Shown here in pieces: positions 12,022-23,712 of a stretch of 64,000 nucleotides of DNA. The stretch spans positions 4,774,001-4,838,000 of the forward strand of contig NC_092329.1 of assembly GCF_036785885.1 (NCBI RefSeq), written 5' to 3'. Each line of letters begins with the position of its first letter. The stretch's first letter is position 1. This DNA comes from Coffea arabica. Lineage: Eukaryota; Streptophyta; Magnoliopsida; Gentianales; Rubiaceae. The position numbers and the translations under genes were made by a program. A model generated the notes under the pieces. It was not told where the DNA came from, ran no database searches, and saw nothing but the letters and a program-made list of their open reading frames with translations.

Positions 12022-15000
12022 TTAGTCACTCCCACTACTGTATCTCCCATCTGGAATAAGTCAAATATAGGTTCAATCAACAATTAAATCAATGAACTTT
12101 TCATAACAAAGAAATGTAGAGTGCCATACCTCCAGAAGGTCTCTTCCCCTCCATAGCTTCTTTTTTCTCCTGGCAGCTTGAACAAAGGAAAGGACCATCC
12201 CAAGGCCGTAACTTTCTCGAATTCTTTGAGCCTACATGTATTGAAATACCTTCTCCAGGTTTTATTTCTACTTGGCAAACCGCACAAACAAACAACTTGA
12301 ACATATTGCAAACTGGATATTTTGTATCCAACCTGCATCGATATGAACAAATTAGACAAAATGCTAGACATGGATCGCCTGCAGTAAAATGTGCCAGGCA
12401 TACCTCCCTTTCTTGAAAAGAAAAGATCTTTGAACGATGATATGACAACATATAGAAGAAAACACGATCCTTAAACAAGCAGACAAGACAGATGCAGGTC
12501 ACCACAAACCTTTCTGATAGTGAAGCAGATCCTTCTTCAAATAATTCCTCTACAACATCTGGTTCACTAAATTCCTTTCCAGTATGAGAGGAAGATTCTG
12601 ATGGCTTCTTGCGAAACATAGACTTAAAGACTCCTTTCCCTTGCTTCTTCAGCGGGGCCAAGGGAGGATTTGGTTTCTCTGGCGGTTGTATGTCAACCAC
12701 AATGCAGGTTGTGTCATCTCGTAGCCCTTTCACTTGTACAGCCTCCTGCAAAGGAAGCAAATGTGTAAAATAAATTACCTAATCAAGTGAAAGAGTTTAA
12801 CAAAGTAGCGTTGTATTATATATACATATATAAATGCAAATCGAAAGGACAAGCATACTTTAACAATTTGTGAGGCTGCAGCATCAGCTGGCATCACACG
12901 ACAACAGTCAAAAGCCACTTCCGCAGATAAAGCATCCCAAACCCCATCACTTGAAATAATAAGCCTGCCGCCAGCTGATGACAGCTGCATGTTAGACATC
13001 AAGACTTTAAGCACAAAGAAGGGCTTTAAAAATCATTAGTACAAAAACTTGTTGGCAGTTCTGACGGTACCAGATATAAAAAGATTGTGCAAAAACAGGA
13101 GTCATCTCCAAAAGTCAAGTAATTTATCCTCAAAAATAGAACAACAGAAAATCCTTGAAAATGGACATTAATAAGGAAAATACCAGAATAAAGTATTCTG
13201 GTAAAGATCATCTACACATTTAAGGCAGCTGAGGTACCAGAGAAGAAAGAGTGGCATGGCATAAAGCATTCTATAATACAAACCTTTACTTGCTTCACAT
13301 ATGGGACAGGAACTATGAATTCACCAACATCCATATCTCCAATGGATCGTGAAAGGCACAAGCCACCAGGCCAGCACCTTAGAGGACCAATCTACAGAAA
13401 TTGGCAAACAGCAATGATCAGATAGCATCCCAAGCAAAAAAAAAAAACACTTGAAATCACTGGTTACAAAACTCATTTCTTGAGTCCCACCAAAAGAAAC
13501 ATCGAATACAGGATCACTAAAAGCCAAGGATGTTGGGTAGAGAGAAAAGGAAAGCATTTGCAGAACCCAGTAGGTTAATTTGAGCTGCATTAGTAAGAAT
13601 TTGCACTTTCTATAACTTTCTTAAAAAGGTGAGAGAACTAACGAATGCTAGAAAAGCATAAGCATGATTAAATATGAAGAAAAAAAATTAAAACAGTGGG
13701 GTAAAGTAAATTAACTTTTGCTGTTTATTTCTTGGTTGGAAGCTAAATCAATTGTTACTCTCTTTGAATTGGTAACTGCAATTAGTTTCTTTCTTCTTTT
13801 TTTTTTCACTTTCACTCCTTTGTTTCCTTACCCTAACTGTCACCTTTTCTTTTCTTTTTTTTTAAATATTGTGTTTCTTATGCCCCTTTTGGCTTTGGAA
13901 ATATGTCTTTAGCAGAAGAAAGAAAACATAGTACCATTTTTCCTATTCAATTAAATCGACAATTAAGTCAAACTGCATGTAAACCAAGAAATTGTTGTAA
14001 TCTATAGACAGAAATAAGTGTGTCATCAAATGGAACTCAGTTTATAAATAAAATTTTGACAAACTGAGTAGCACAAAAACAGAAATCAAATTCTAGAATG
14101 AAAATATGGGAGTTGGCACTAGGCAGCCAAATACACTGTGACGTTACTGAAGAAACAGACTGCCTATGGAAACATCTATAACAAAATTTAAGGAAAAAAG
14201 TGCAGCTCACAATTTAAGGAAATAAAAGAAATTAGCATACAACTAAACAGAATAAACTCAAAAGATAGGAAGATTATACCTCTGTACCACCACCTGTATT
14301 TAGCCGCCCTACCTCACCACCACTTGATGTAATACGCTCCCTTCTGCTTGATGAAACGCTAAAAGGTCAAAATCTATGAAGTGGCAGATCCATATGGTTG
14401 TATGCAATACAACTAGAAACTTACTCTTCTTCATTGCATTCAAGCCTGTGATCTGCCGAAAGATAATATATATCCCCTTCAGCCGATTCAAGTACACAAC
14501 GAGAATCACCAACTGATGCAACAGTAACAACCCATCCTTCAATTATTACAAACGTGACTGTTGTTCCCGAAGTTTGGGCTGACATAGAAATAGAGAGATG
14601 GCATGAGACTCCCAGACACATAGTTAAGCGTGTGTATGCGCACGTGCACGCATTACAAGAAGAGAGAGCATAGATGCATGTCCATGCTATCTTTTGCAAC
14701 TTATATCTCAACATGTATATATATCGCTCGAATACAGTAACCACACAAAATACCGTGATGCTAACAGAAAATGAGTCAATTTTGAATAGGTATAAGCATG
14801 CATGCAGTCAGAAAGTAAGGCAAACAAAGAAATAAGAAATTATACACTGGAAAAATCATGCAAGAAAATGCATTAGCAGAGAAACAGCTGGTTGTCAGTT
14901 GGTCAAAATCAGCTTGATTCCTGTGCTCTTTATGCTGAAACTTATTTTGAGTAGATTTGCCATTTAACAAAGCATTCTGGCTTGTTTGAAGCTGAGAAAA

Positions 15001-16835
15001 AGCCGAGTCTGAGAAGCAAAAGTCAAGCTGCTCTGCATACAGTTTTGACTGCTTCCAAAGTCTCAAAAATTTAATACAAGGATCATTGCTCAGAAATTTT
15101 AAAAAGTCGAAGAAAATTATGAGAAGATCAGGCACATAATAAAAACACCTGGCATGTACATGCAAAGAAATAGAAGAGCAAGCAGGCCAGAGATCACAAG
15201 TGCAGCACAAATTCTCAGTGCAATGAAATCGACTATCTACCAAAGAAAAAGCCATCACATAACAAAGTAAGCAATTCTTGTGAAACTTAAATCAGGAATG
15301 CATAGTAACTTTGTAAAACTTAAAGTGATTTAGGCTTTCAAATCATGGACTGAAATCTCTTTGGATATTTGCAAATGAAAGAAAAAATTACTTCAGATGT
15401 AATTTACTGTGGCCAATACAATATGGTTCAAGGTTTAGCCATTTTTGACACAAAGGGAAGCCATCCTACGTTTTCACAATGTCCTATAGAAGTTAGTTAT
15501 ACCTCTTTCCTGGAAATCCTTATCAGTTTTAACAAATCCCGCTACCAAAGCCCTTGGCAGTGCAGAAACCCACTCATCTCGGTTGAGGTCTGCAGGAATA
15601 GCACCCAAAACATTGTTCAAAAGATTCTCCTTAGAATATATGGCAGCTGCAGATCCATTATGTCCATCAAATAACTGCAAAACAAATGTAGGAAGGAGCA
15701 AGACAGGTGAAAAAAACTAAGTTATGAGAATGTTTTAAAAAATTCCAAAGACAATAGAACCATCGATATTGGTCTAGTGGAAATTTTTTTTTTTTTTTTA
15801 AACATCAGTATTGAACTGACAATCAAAACTAGCATTTTAATGAACAAAGATTTCTAGCATTTCCCCTCAATCGTCTCTACTCTAAGTGTTTTTTTTAACA
15901 TCAATATTGGACTGACAATCAAAACTAGCATTTTAATGAACAAATACTTCTAAATGTGAGAATCAAAATAGTCACCTCAATTGTCTCAACACTAAATTGG
16001 AAGCAGGTATTTACTATGGTTTCAGTCGTGAGCAGACAAGCTTTAAAGAAAATAAGGATCATTTGAGCACTAATTAGTGAACAAAGAAATGGAGAACGCA
16101 TTCAGGATTAACCATAAAAAAACTAAGTACCAAAAAAGGCAAAAAAGAAAAAAGTTAGCCTGATTAGATCACTTCAAACTTTCAAAGTAACCACTACGTC
16201 TGTCTCTTGCATCCGACTCTCTGCTCTGCTCTCCAACCACAGCATAAATACGCAAAGTACAAGGAACAGATGAAACAACCCAAATAAATGGACTGCCTGG
16301 AGTTCAGCTTTGCCCTATTTAGTTAGCTTAAGTATCAATCCACTACACAAGAAAGTTGTCCAGATATTCCAATGCTTTAACAGACAAGGAAAACAGTTTT
16401 AGGGAATTTGTGTTAACATGCAAAATCTCAAATTAGCACCATAAACATAAACCCTTTTTGGTACAACAAGCAAATAACAAAAACTCAGATATTAAGCAAA
16501 AATCACTGTTTCATAAAATCTTTCCATACAGAAAAACAGAAAGACAAGTGAAAAAAAACACAGAAATTGCAAGTTTCGTGGGTCTAGAAGCAGCAAATGC
16601 TTAAGCAAAAAGACAGAAAAGGAAAACAAAAATATACCCCGAAAACAGAATACGTAGTGATTCCATCACCCAAAACCCGCTGGCACTCAGTCTTGAGCAG
16701 TGTAAAGTCCTCTCCTTTCTTGCTCTGGCTAGCTTGGCCATGAGATAGCTCAGGCCTCTCCACCTTCTCATTTGCTAATTCACGCTTCAGCAACACTGAT
16801 AATGGGACCGTTTGATGTTCACCTTTGGACAACAT
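12022..16835 (-). CDS. Protein phosphatase 2C, Arabidopsis PP2C 15 (At1g68410)-like, nine exons
   Basis: Exons, 5' to 3': 16638-16835, 15503-15674, 14425-14578, 14280-14343, 13284-13391, 12859-12984, 12510-12745, 12130-12332, 12022-12050. All introns are GT-AG and phases join without a break to give 429 residues, close to the roughly 436 of the Arabidopsis PP2C 15/12/5 group. The protein is a metal-dependent Ser/Thr phosphatase. Metal-site motifs are FDGHNG (68-73), VGDSRC, DGVWDAL (from 245) and LRDDTT (D284, D285). The core ends with CIVVDIQPPE, and a tail follows with a basic FKSMFRKK segment and a small zinc-ribbon-like domain: CAVC (369-372) paired with CSSC (403-406), then EAMEGKRPSG. 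That tail is diagnostic of this subgroup; its function is not known to me. A purine-rich run at 17460-17525 lies upstream and probably marks a leader exon separated by a leader intron. Confidence 0.93.
15800..15990. repeat. Two-copy direct repeat in PP2C intron 1
   Basis: The segment starting AACATCAGTATTGAACTGAC (15800) recurs at about 15897 as AACATCAATATTGGACTGAC. Both continue with AATCAAAACTAGCATTTTAA and, further on, TCAAT(C/T)GTCTC. The period is about 97 bp, each copy preceded by a poly-T run. It looks like a local tandem duplication inside the intron. Confidence 0.8.
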
Positions 16836-17600
16836 GCTTCGGTCCCTTTATAAAATAGAAAATCCCAGAAAAAATCAAGCTTTCTAATTTGTCTTGCAAC
16901 CAAAATGTGCCCCGAAAATCTAAACCTCCATTGATTCTCCTGCCTTGATTTAATCAGCAGAAATCCAGTAGAATCCTAAACGTACCAGAGATAAAACGAC
17001 ACAAGGATCAATACCTCTAGAATATCAAAATTAGCCTCATAGCATCATTAATCAAGGTAACAAAACATGTACAAAAAAATTCTAGCAAAAACCCAAATTC
17101 AGACAATACCATGAAGATCTTCTAAAAAATTACCAACATTCAGACAACAAAAATTCCACATAACCCCCAGACAGACAAAATCAAAGATCAACGAAAAAGC
17201 GTCCCGTCTCAAGACAATGTGCATAAAAGGGTGCAGAAACATCTTCAAATTACGCAACAAAACATGGGTTATCCACGCAAAAAAAAAAAAAGAAACTTCA
17301 CTGAAAAAAAATTAGAAACATATACTTTAATGTAGTAACATAACGTGCGGAAGTTATGGTGGTGGAGTTGGAGAATAAAGAGAAATGGTGGAAAGGGTTG
17401 TTGTTTGTTGAATCATCGAGAGACGCGGATCCCGGTGTTTAACGCTGCAAAAGATTTCATTTTTATGCGCAGAGAAGTGACCGGAGAAAGAGAAAGAGAA
17501 AAGAAAAAGAGAGAGAGAGAGAGGTTTGTGTGTGAGTGCGTGAATAGAAAGGGGAGGGCGGATATGGAGATGTTTTTCCCTTAACAGTACATCTTTTGTT
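16836..17600 (-). other. PP2C leader and promoter region
   Basis: This stretch has no coding signal. On the minus strand it contains a CT-rich run (complement of 17505-17523) typical of plant leaders, about 680 bp from the start codon, so a leader intron is likely. The 79-codon plus-strand frame at 17345-17584 is low-complexity Arg/Glu from the same run. Confidence 0.45.
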
Positions 17601-19029
17601 GTTTAATTAATTAATACTAATACTAAATACAATATTTTTTTTCCCTTATTCGTGTGGCGTAAATAGTCATCATAATCAAATCGAATCCATTAAAAAAAAA
17701 AAAAAAGGAGGGGGTAGAGGGTAGAAATTTTTTTATGATAAATTTCTGTTGTTTTTAGCGTTGTCTGTTCTGTTCCCAATTCATGTGCGGACATGTCAAA
17801 ACTTCAGCGTTCCTTTTGGTTCAACGCTAGGAAAAAGCTGGATTATGAGCTGTGATGTGTCTCGTGTATTTTGGTTTTGTTGAAAGTAGAAAATTCGTAT
17901 GCGCCCCTCCAACTCTTGTCTTTTGACCTGCTCCCCCTCCACCTATTTTATTTTTTTGAAAGTGATAGACATGGATAAAAAGATACACTACTATTATCAA
18001 TTGGTGGCCTGCTTTTTTTTTTTTTTTTTTTTAGCAAGGCATGCATACACTTTTGGTGCTTTTGATACAATTGAAGTATGAAATCTGAAATCTAAAATAT
18101 GAACCTATTAAGTTGCTAAATTGTTAAGTACTGAAATTTTACATTTGAGTGCATTTTGCGTTAAGTAATAAGTGAACAATTTATCACTTATTATTTTGAG
18201 TAAGTTTTGTCTAAATAATTCAGAGTCACATAATTAAGAAATATGTTTTATTTTTCTATTATTAAACAAGTCTAAAGATATTAAAATTTAAATTTATTAA
18301 ATTTAAATATTGAATTGGATTATCAAGGACGCCTTTCGTTCAGTTCCAAGATTTTTTAGATAACTGGAATCTAGTTAAGAGTACATGGACTTCCTTTTTG
18401 ATTGAACACTGTGACATGTTCAAGAGTCATACTAATTTTTAATTCAACCATAACAAGTTAATAAGTGTTATGATATCTAATTGCTTTTGTGTCGTTTTAA
18501 TTTTATCGTGTAATGAGATTCATGCACACATATCTATTGAAATATTCCTCTTCAATTTGTTAAATGGATGCAGAAGAATTGTGATTTACAAGTAAATTTT
18601 TTCCCCAAAGGATGGATTGTACTCTTATTATGGACATGGACATAGTCATTTGTCAAAAACAGTTAACACAAACATAGGATTCTTGCAATCAAAGGTAACA
18701 AAACTTTGTGATTTTGACCTCCCAAATCTCCAATCACAAATGAATGGGATTCTTGCAATCAATTCACCTAGGATTCCTGCAGCTCTCCAATTACGGCAAA
18801 GAGTGAGATAAATTTGCAAACCAGATGGCAAAACTTCCGCTGACTTTTCACGTATGCCATGTTTTAGCAGGGATTGGAAATTGATGGGATCTGCGGACCC
18901 TTTCCATGTAGGATAAGCAAAAGTGGGGTCATGCTGATCCACCGTTCAGCCGACTTTAGTCGGCCAATCTCCATGAAAACTCATCCATTTCTGCTCAGAC
19001 GAATCTCACTAGATCAAAAAACCATCAGC

Positions 19030-19278
19030 CTTTGAGGTGGTGGCCACCACCTAGCTTAGTGGGATGGGAGGCAAGGGTTCAAATCTTGTCACCCATCAAA
19101 ATGTCACATTTAAGTGATTTGTTTCAAAAAATTCAGGCGGGTGTGTTGTGCACTCGTTTGGTCCGGTGGTGGTTCAATCCCCTCCGAATTATTCCTGAAC
19201 CTCCTTAGGTCCGTCCCCTTCCCACTTAATGTAGAATAGATTAGATTATACAACAGTTGTCGTTTCCGAAAAAAAAAA
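19030..19278 (+). mobile_element. tRNA-derived SINE (tentative)
   Basis: A tRNA-like head has a box A-like TAGCTTAGTGG (19052-19062) and a box B-like GGTTCAAATC (19076-19085). A tRNA-unrelated body follows, then a 3' end GTCGTTTCCG and an A10 tail (19269-19278). This order matches plant SINEs. The box A to box B spacing is only about 13 bp, shorter than in tRNA genes, so the head is either rearranged or misread. No target duplication was found. Confidence 0.5.
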
Positions 19279-19502
19279 GGGACTCTTTGAATAGCCATTG
19301 ATGCAAAGCTCAGTGGTTAGCATCAGCTCTCTTAATGGGGGCTGTTCCTGTGGAGTGGTGGAGACAGATCAATCAATTCTTATTAATTCACCAAAACCAT
19401 CTTGAATGGCAGGAAGCAGTCAAAATAAAGAGCCCTGATCAAACGGAGGTTCTACCTGAATTATATCAAATGTTTATGAGTTAAAAGACACAGAAAATAG
19501 TT

Positions 19503-19546
19503 GTTTTTAGTCGGTAATTGTGACGTTTTTAGTCGGTAATTGTGAC
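19503..19546. repeat. Perfect 22-bp tandem duplication
   Basis: The unit GTTTTTAGTCGGTAATTGTG plus AC is present twice, back to back, without a mismatch. It lies in the spacer and has no evident function. Confidence 0.9.
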
Positions 19547-20257
19547 ATAAGAAATTCTAGATTAATGCTACTTGAAGAACGTCTAGAGGGAATCATGCCA
19601 TGACCACCCTTCTGTCACGTTGTCATCCAGCAATTCATTTGATGACAAGGCAATCATTCTAATAATCAAGTACGAATTCATGGCTTTTGATTTTAAATAA
19701 TACAACAATAAAAATGGAGAATGAGAATTTTACTTTTATTTATTTTTTTTGGTGATGAAGAATTAATTGAGATTTCTTGATTACTAATTATAGTTGCATG
19801 CATCATATGTTAACGTAGTACTATTACTTAGTAGCTGTGATCTAGGTTTCGTAACTTTTTCAGTTTGTATGAGAGGAATTATATTCGAAATCGTGTTCAC
19901 CTACATTGTGTAGTAACTATCGACTAGGTTTTCAACTTATAATGACTTTAGTATTTTGAATCAAGATTTAGTTGTAAATATTGAGAGTCGATACTAAAAA
20001 TTCCACTATAAACAAATCATTTCGATGCATAAATCAAAAAGAATTTCTAAAAAAGAAAAATGAGCAAATAAGGTAAACAATTACTACTTGTTCCGATATC
20101 CTAAGTAGAGATATCTATCTATAGGAGCCGGAGACAGTGTGCACCTATTGTGAGATGAGGATTTGAGCTTTAATTAGTGCCCTTTTAAGAAGACATTAAT
20201 GATAGTTATTATTTACTATGTATTAATAACGAAAATTTAGGAACTGTAATACAAATC

Positions 20258-20372
20258 TATATGGATTGCTATTTTTTAAAATTTTTATAAAAAATATATT
20301 ATAATGATTTGATACATATAAAATTTTAAAAAAAATCAGAAAACGGGTTTATAAAAAACGTAAAATTATTAA
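20258..20372. mobile_element. AT-rich MITE fragment, homologous to 29850-29965
   Basis: It shares a long stretch with 29850-29965: GGATTG, then TTTTTTAAAATTTTTATAAA, AAATATATTATAA(C/T)G, ATTTGATA and the terminal AAAAACGTAAA. The two copies lie in the same orientation 9.6 kb apart, one in the B3/PP2C spacer and one upstream of FLDH. No transposase or clear termini are visible. Confidence 0.55.
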
Positions 20373-23300
20373 AAATAAATGACGATCCAAGCGAGACAAT
20401 TCAACGTTTTTCCGTGTTTTCTGATTTACGTGTGTCTCCGGGGGACCGGCGGCCGGGCCCGTCAGCGCTTTGCTGTGGCACCGGTTTTCCACTTCCTTGC
20501 AACCAACCTTTTCATCTTTGACCGCCAATTGGAAATTGGAGAGGGCGCTACGAGTCCCGAAATCCTCGGCGTCAATTACATGTTACTATAACCAAGATAA
20601 ATAAGACGCGCACATCCCAACGTTGGGGGCTACGATGAGTGGATCATGATAACGCCATAAACTGCAAAATTTCATTCAAATTTAATTTACCAAAAAATCT
20701 TTTAGTCCCTCAAGCTTCAAAAGTTTTAAATAGGCCACTGAAGTTCAAAATGTTGAAATGTTAAATCCTTTTAATGTTGTCAAACTTTGTAGCGTTAACC
20801 TACAAAAGGATTAAATAATATGTTTATGTAAATTGTTCAAGAACATTCGTAGAATTTTCTAAAATGAAATAATAAAACTCGTAGGTATTTGCTGTTTAAT
20901 GCCCATATCATTTTTATGATCTCTTTGTGACTGTGATTTCAAGTTGATGTTCAAACAAAATGTTACTGATGTTTATTTGTCTCCGAAATTGAGGTTAGTT
21001 TTTTTTTTTTATTTAGGTGATATTTTGTCAATAAAAGTTATATACAATTCTGAATTGTCAATAATTAATCTCATGTTAACAAGTTCAAGAACCATTTTGT
21101 TTGGCTTCTAGAATTAAAGAGATTAAGTGATGTTATAAAGATAGGTTTGATAGGTGCCCAACAAACACTACTATTTAATAGTACAAACACCGGGTGTTAA
21201 CTTATAAAGTAGAACCACCGGACAATGCAAAACAGCAGTCTTATGATACATTATTATCTTTTTTTTTTAAAAAAAAAAACGGATAAAGATAAAAAAGAGA
21301 AAGAAAGTGGTGTTGTGGTGGCGCCACCACAGGCTGCGAGAGCGCGTTGGCCCAACATTTTCCTCTTAGAACCTAGACAAACTCCGCGTTAAACAAATCC
21401 AATGTCTATTCGACTTTTGGCCCCCGCAAAGCCAGTGAAAGAAGACTGGGTATTGAGTTTGAGTCCCAGCCAGTTGGACACTAATTGCTGTCAACTACAC
21501 TCTCCACCATTAAAGCCAGACAAAATTCTACTAGTAACTTATCTTCCTTGCATTGATCTATGGATTTATAACCCTCTAATGAGTCCTGAAGTTGCATTGA
21601 TATAAAATAAATGCAGCTACATCTAGATTTGCCACCAAAAAAAAAAAAAAAAAAGAAGTTACCTGATCATAATGATCAGATGCCAATCTCACTCAGATGG
21701 TTTATGCAGCAGATAAAATGTAGTATAGCAGCAATAGACTATATAGTTCCAGTTGTGATTGGTGATGAGCATGTTTGTGAATTTCGTTTTCTTGACTACT
21801 TGACTTGGACTTGCGCTTTGCAGGGGTCCAGCTAGCCACAGCAAATGTAACTATCGACACAGCCTGTCTATTGTCTGTTGTCTACCATCCCTCCCGCCAA
21901 GAAAATGTTGTGAGCAACTAACTCCATATTTCTGAATAGGGGAAGAACATGGGATTTGTCAGCAAAACTTATTAGTAGAATATTTGTCTCATGGGTGCGC
22001 ACATTTAACAGCTGCACCACCATTTAAGGTTTCTCGTGTACACACACCTTTGTAAACCTGGATCATCCACCTCAGTACCCATTCTTCTCTCAAGTTCTTA
22101 GGATAATGGTTGATGGATCATTTCTCAATTACATGATGCGAGACCTATTAAACCCCGTTATACTAAGGCAGTAAAATATGACAGACAGAGACAGGCATTG
22201 CTTGCTATGTGATTTCTCACTTCTAGAACATATGTAGATCTAAACCAGGGAGTGATACCAATTTGAAATACTCAGAGAAAGGAGCATATATGGTGGCTAT
22301 TTGGTCCCAAGAATCTTGTCGAAACTCGGTAGCCACAGAGATAATAATAACCTGATTCAATCATTCATCCTAAGCTGAGGAGTATTGCGTTGTCATGGCA
22401 AGAGGATTGCTCCAAATTCAAATCCTTAATATCATTCCTTCTTTCTCTACAAAAGTGTCCAACAAATATTTACTGCCACTGTTTTAAGTTTTGGAGCTCT
22501 TACAAAATTTGGGAAATCAATCAAGGCTTTTTTTGTGGCACTGCAATATCCCATTCCTGATCTGCAAAGGGATAAGAGTAACAAACAAATCAATAAGGAT
22601 ACCTTGTCTGATGTACTAATATGATTACACTCCATTCACTCCACCAAGATGCAGAAAAAATAAGGTGCAAGTCAGCGCTCAAATTTTAGTCGGAGCTACT
22701 AAAAAGATGCCTTTTGCTAAGCACTAGATTGAACAAGGGAAGCCATGGTTGAATTTAAAGTAAGACATGACGGCAGAATGTGGCACTGAATGCAAATCAG
22801 AGTTTTGCTACTTGAATTCCTATTGGTACTAGCACAGACATGTGGAGTTATATCCTGCAACTACATAATTCCCTACCGAGTTTTGTGCACCACACTAGAT
22901 AGGTTTAGTTGTCTGCCATACAACGTTATCATACTAGATTATGTATTGCCAGAAAATGTCTCCGGGCATCCATGTGCCACAAGCACATCTTGAGATGCAC
23001 CAAGACAAATGATAGCAGGTATGGTGCTATTGCTCTTCATCAAATCTCGGCAAACTTAACCAAATGTCTGGACTTATGGTTTGAGAAATTGCACGCATTC
23101 ACTTTTCTTTGCACTTAGCCGTCTCCCAAATCTCAGAATCCTATCAGCTACAGCATGCTACTTAGTTTGAGTACAAATCTAGCGACCTCCATGGCTGTAT
23201 ATATTTTGCTGTAAGTATTGGTAATGATAGAATGCAGTATGAGTGAGTTAGGCTGGCAACCATTTAATGCCACCCTCTCAATCCGCATGAATGTACAAGA

Positions 23301-23712
23301 GTCACATATATGATGAAACCTAGGAGCAGAATAGGAAGTTACTCGAACTATTAGATAAAACATTTAACACGATATAGGAGGAGTACTAAGTCAAGATGAA
23401 ACATGAGAATCACGTATATCCTGAATGAAGATAAAATCCATTAAATTTTGATGGCATTAGAAAGTGGCCTAATAAGGATTCCAATATCCTACTGCATCTC
23501 CAGAATTAGCAGCAGGATGCCATGTAATGAGGAAGGATCACCAGGCTAACAGATTTGATCAACATCATTAGTTGTGTAGGAGAAGTAGTTTTGCAGTAGA
23601 ACTAGTTAACTACCAAGGCTGGCTTATAAAATGAGCTAGAAAATGTTACCTCTGCGTTTGGATATATCCATGCCCTTGGACTTCGGAGCCTACTATTGCA
23701 AAACTACACGAC

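Larger units (their letters stand above)
17601..22440. other. Intergenic region between PP2C and the B3 gene
   Basis: About 4.8 kb without a supported gene. It contains a SINE-like element (about 19030-19278), a short tandem duplication (19503-19546), an AT-rich MITE fragment (20258-20372) and a short GC-rich island (about 20430-20475) of unknown origin. Long poly-A/T runs are at 17691, 18010, 21001, 21260 and 21637. Confidence 0.5.

Noticed and set aside
18646-18942. 98-codon minus-strand frame
   Set aside because: Looks protein-like but matches no family I know and lies beside SINE-like repeats; probably worn repeat DNA.
19290-19320. Second tRNA-like head (AGCTCAGTGGTTAGCATC)
   Set aside because: Box A-like only; no box B at a suitable distance, so neither a tRNA gene nor a supportable SINE.
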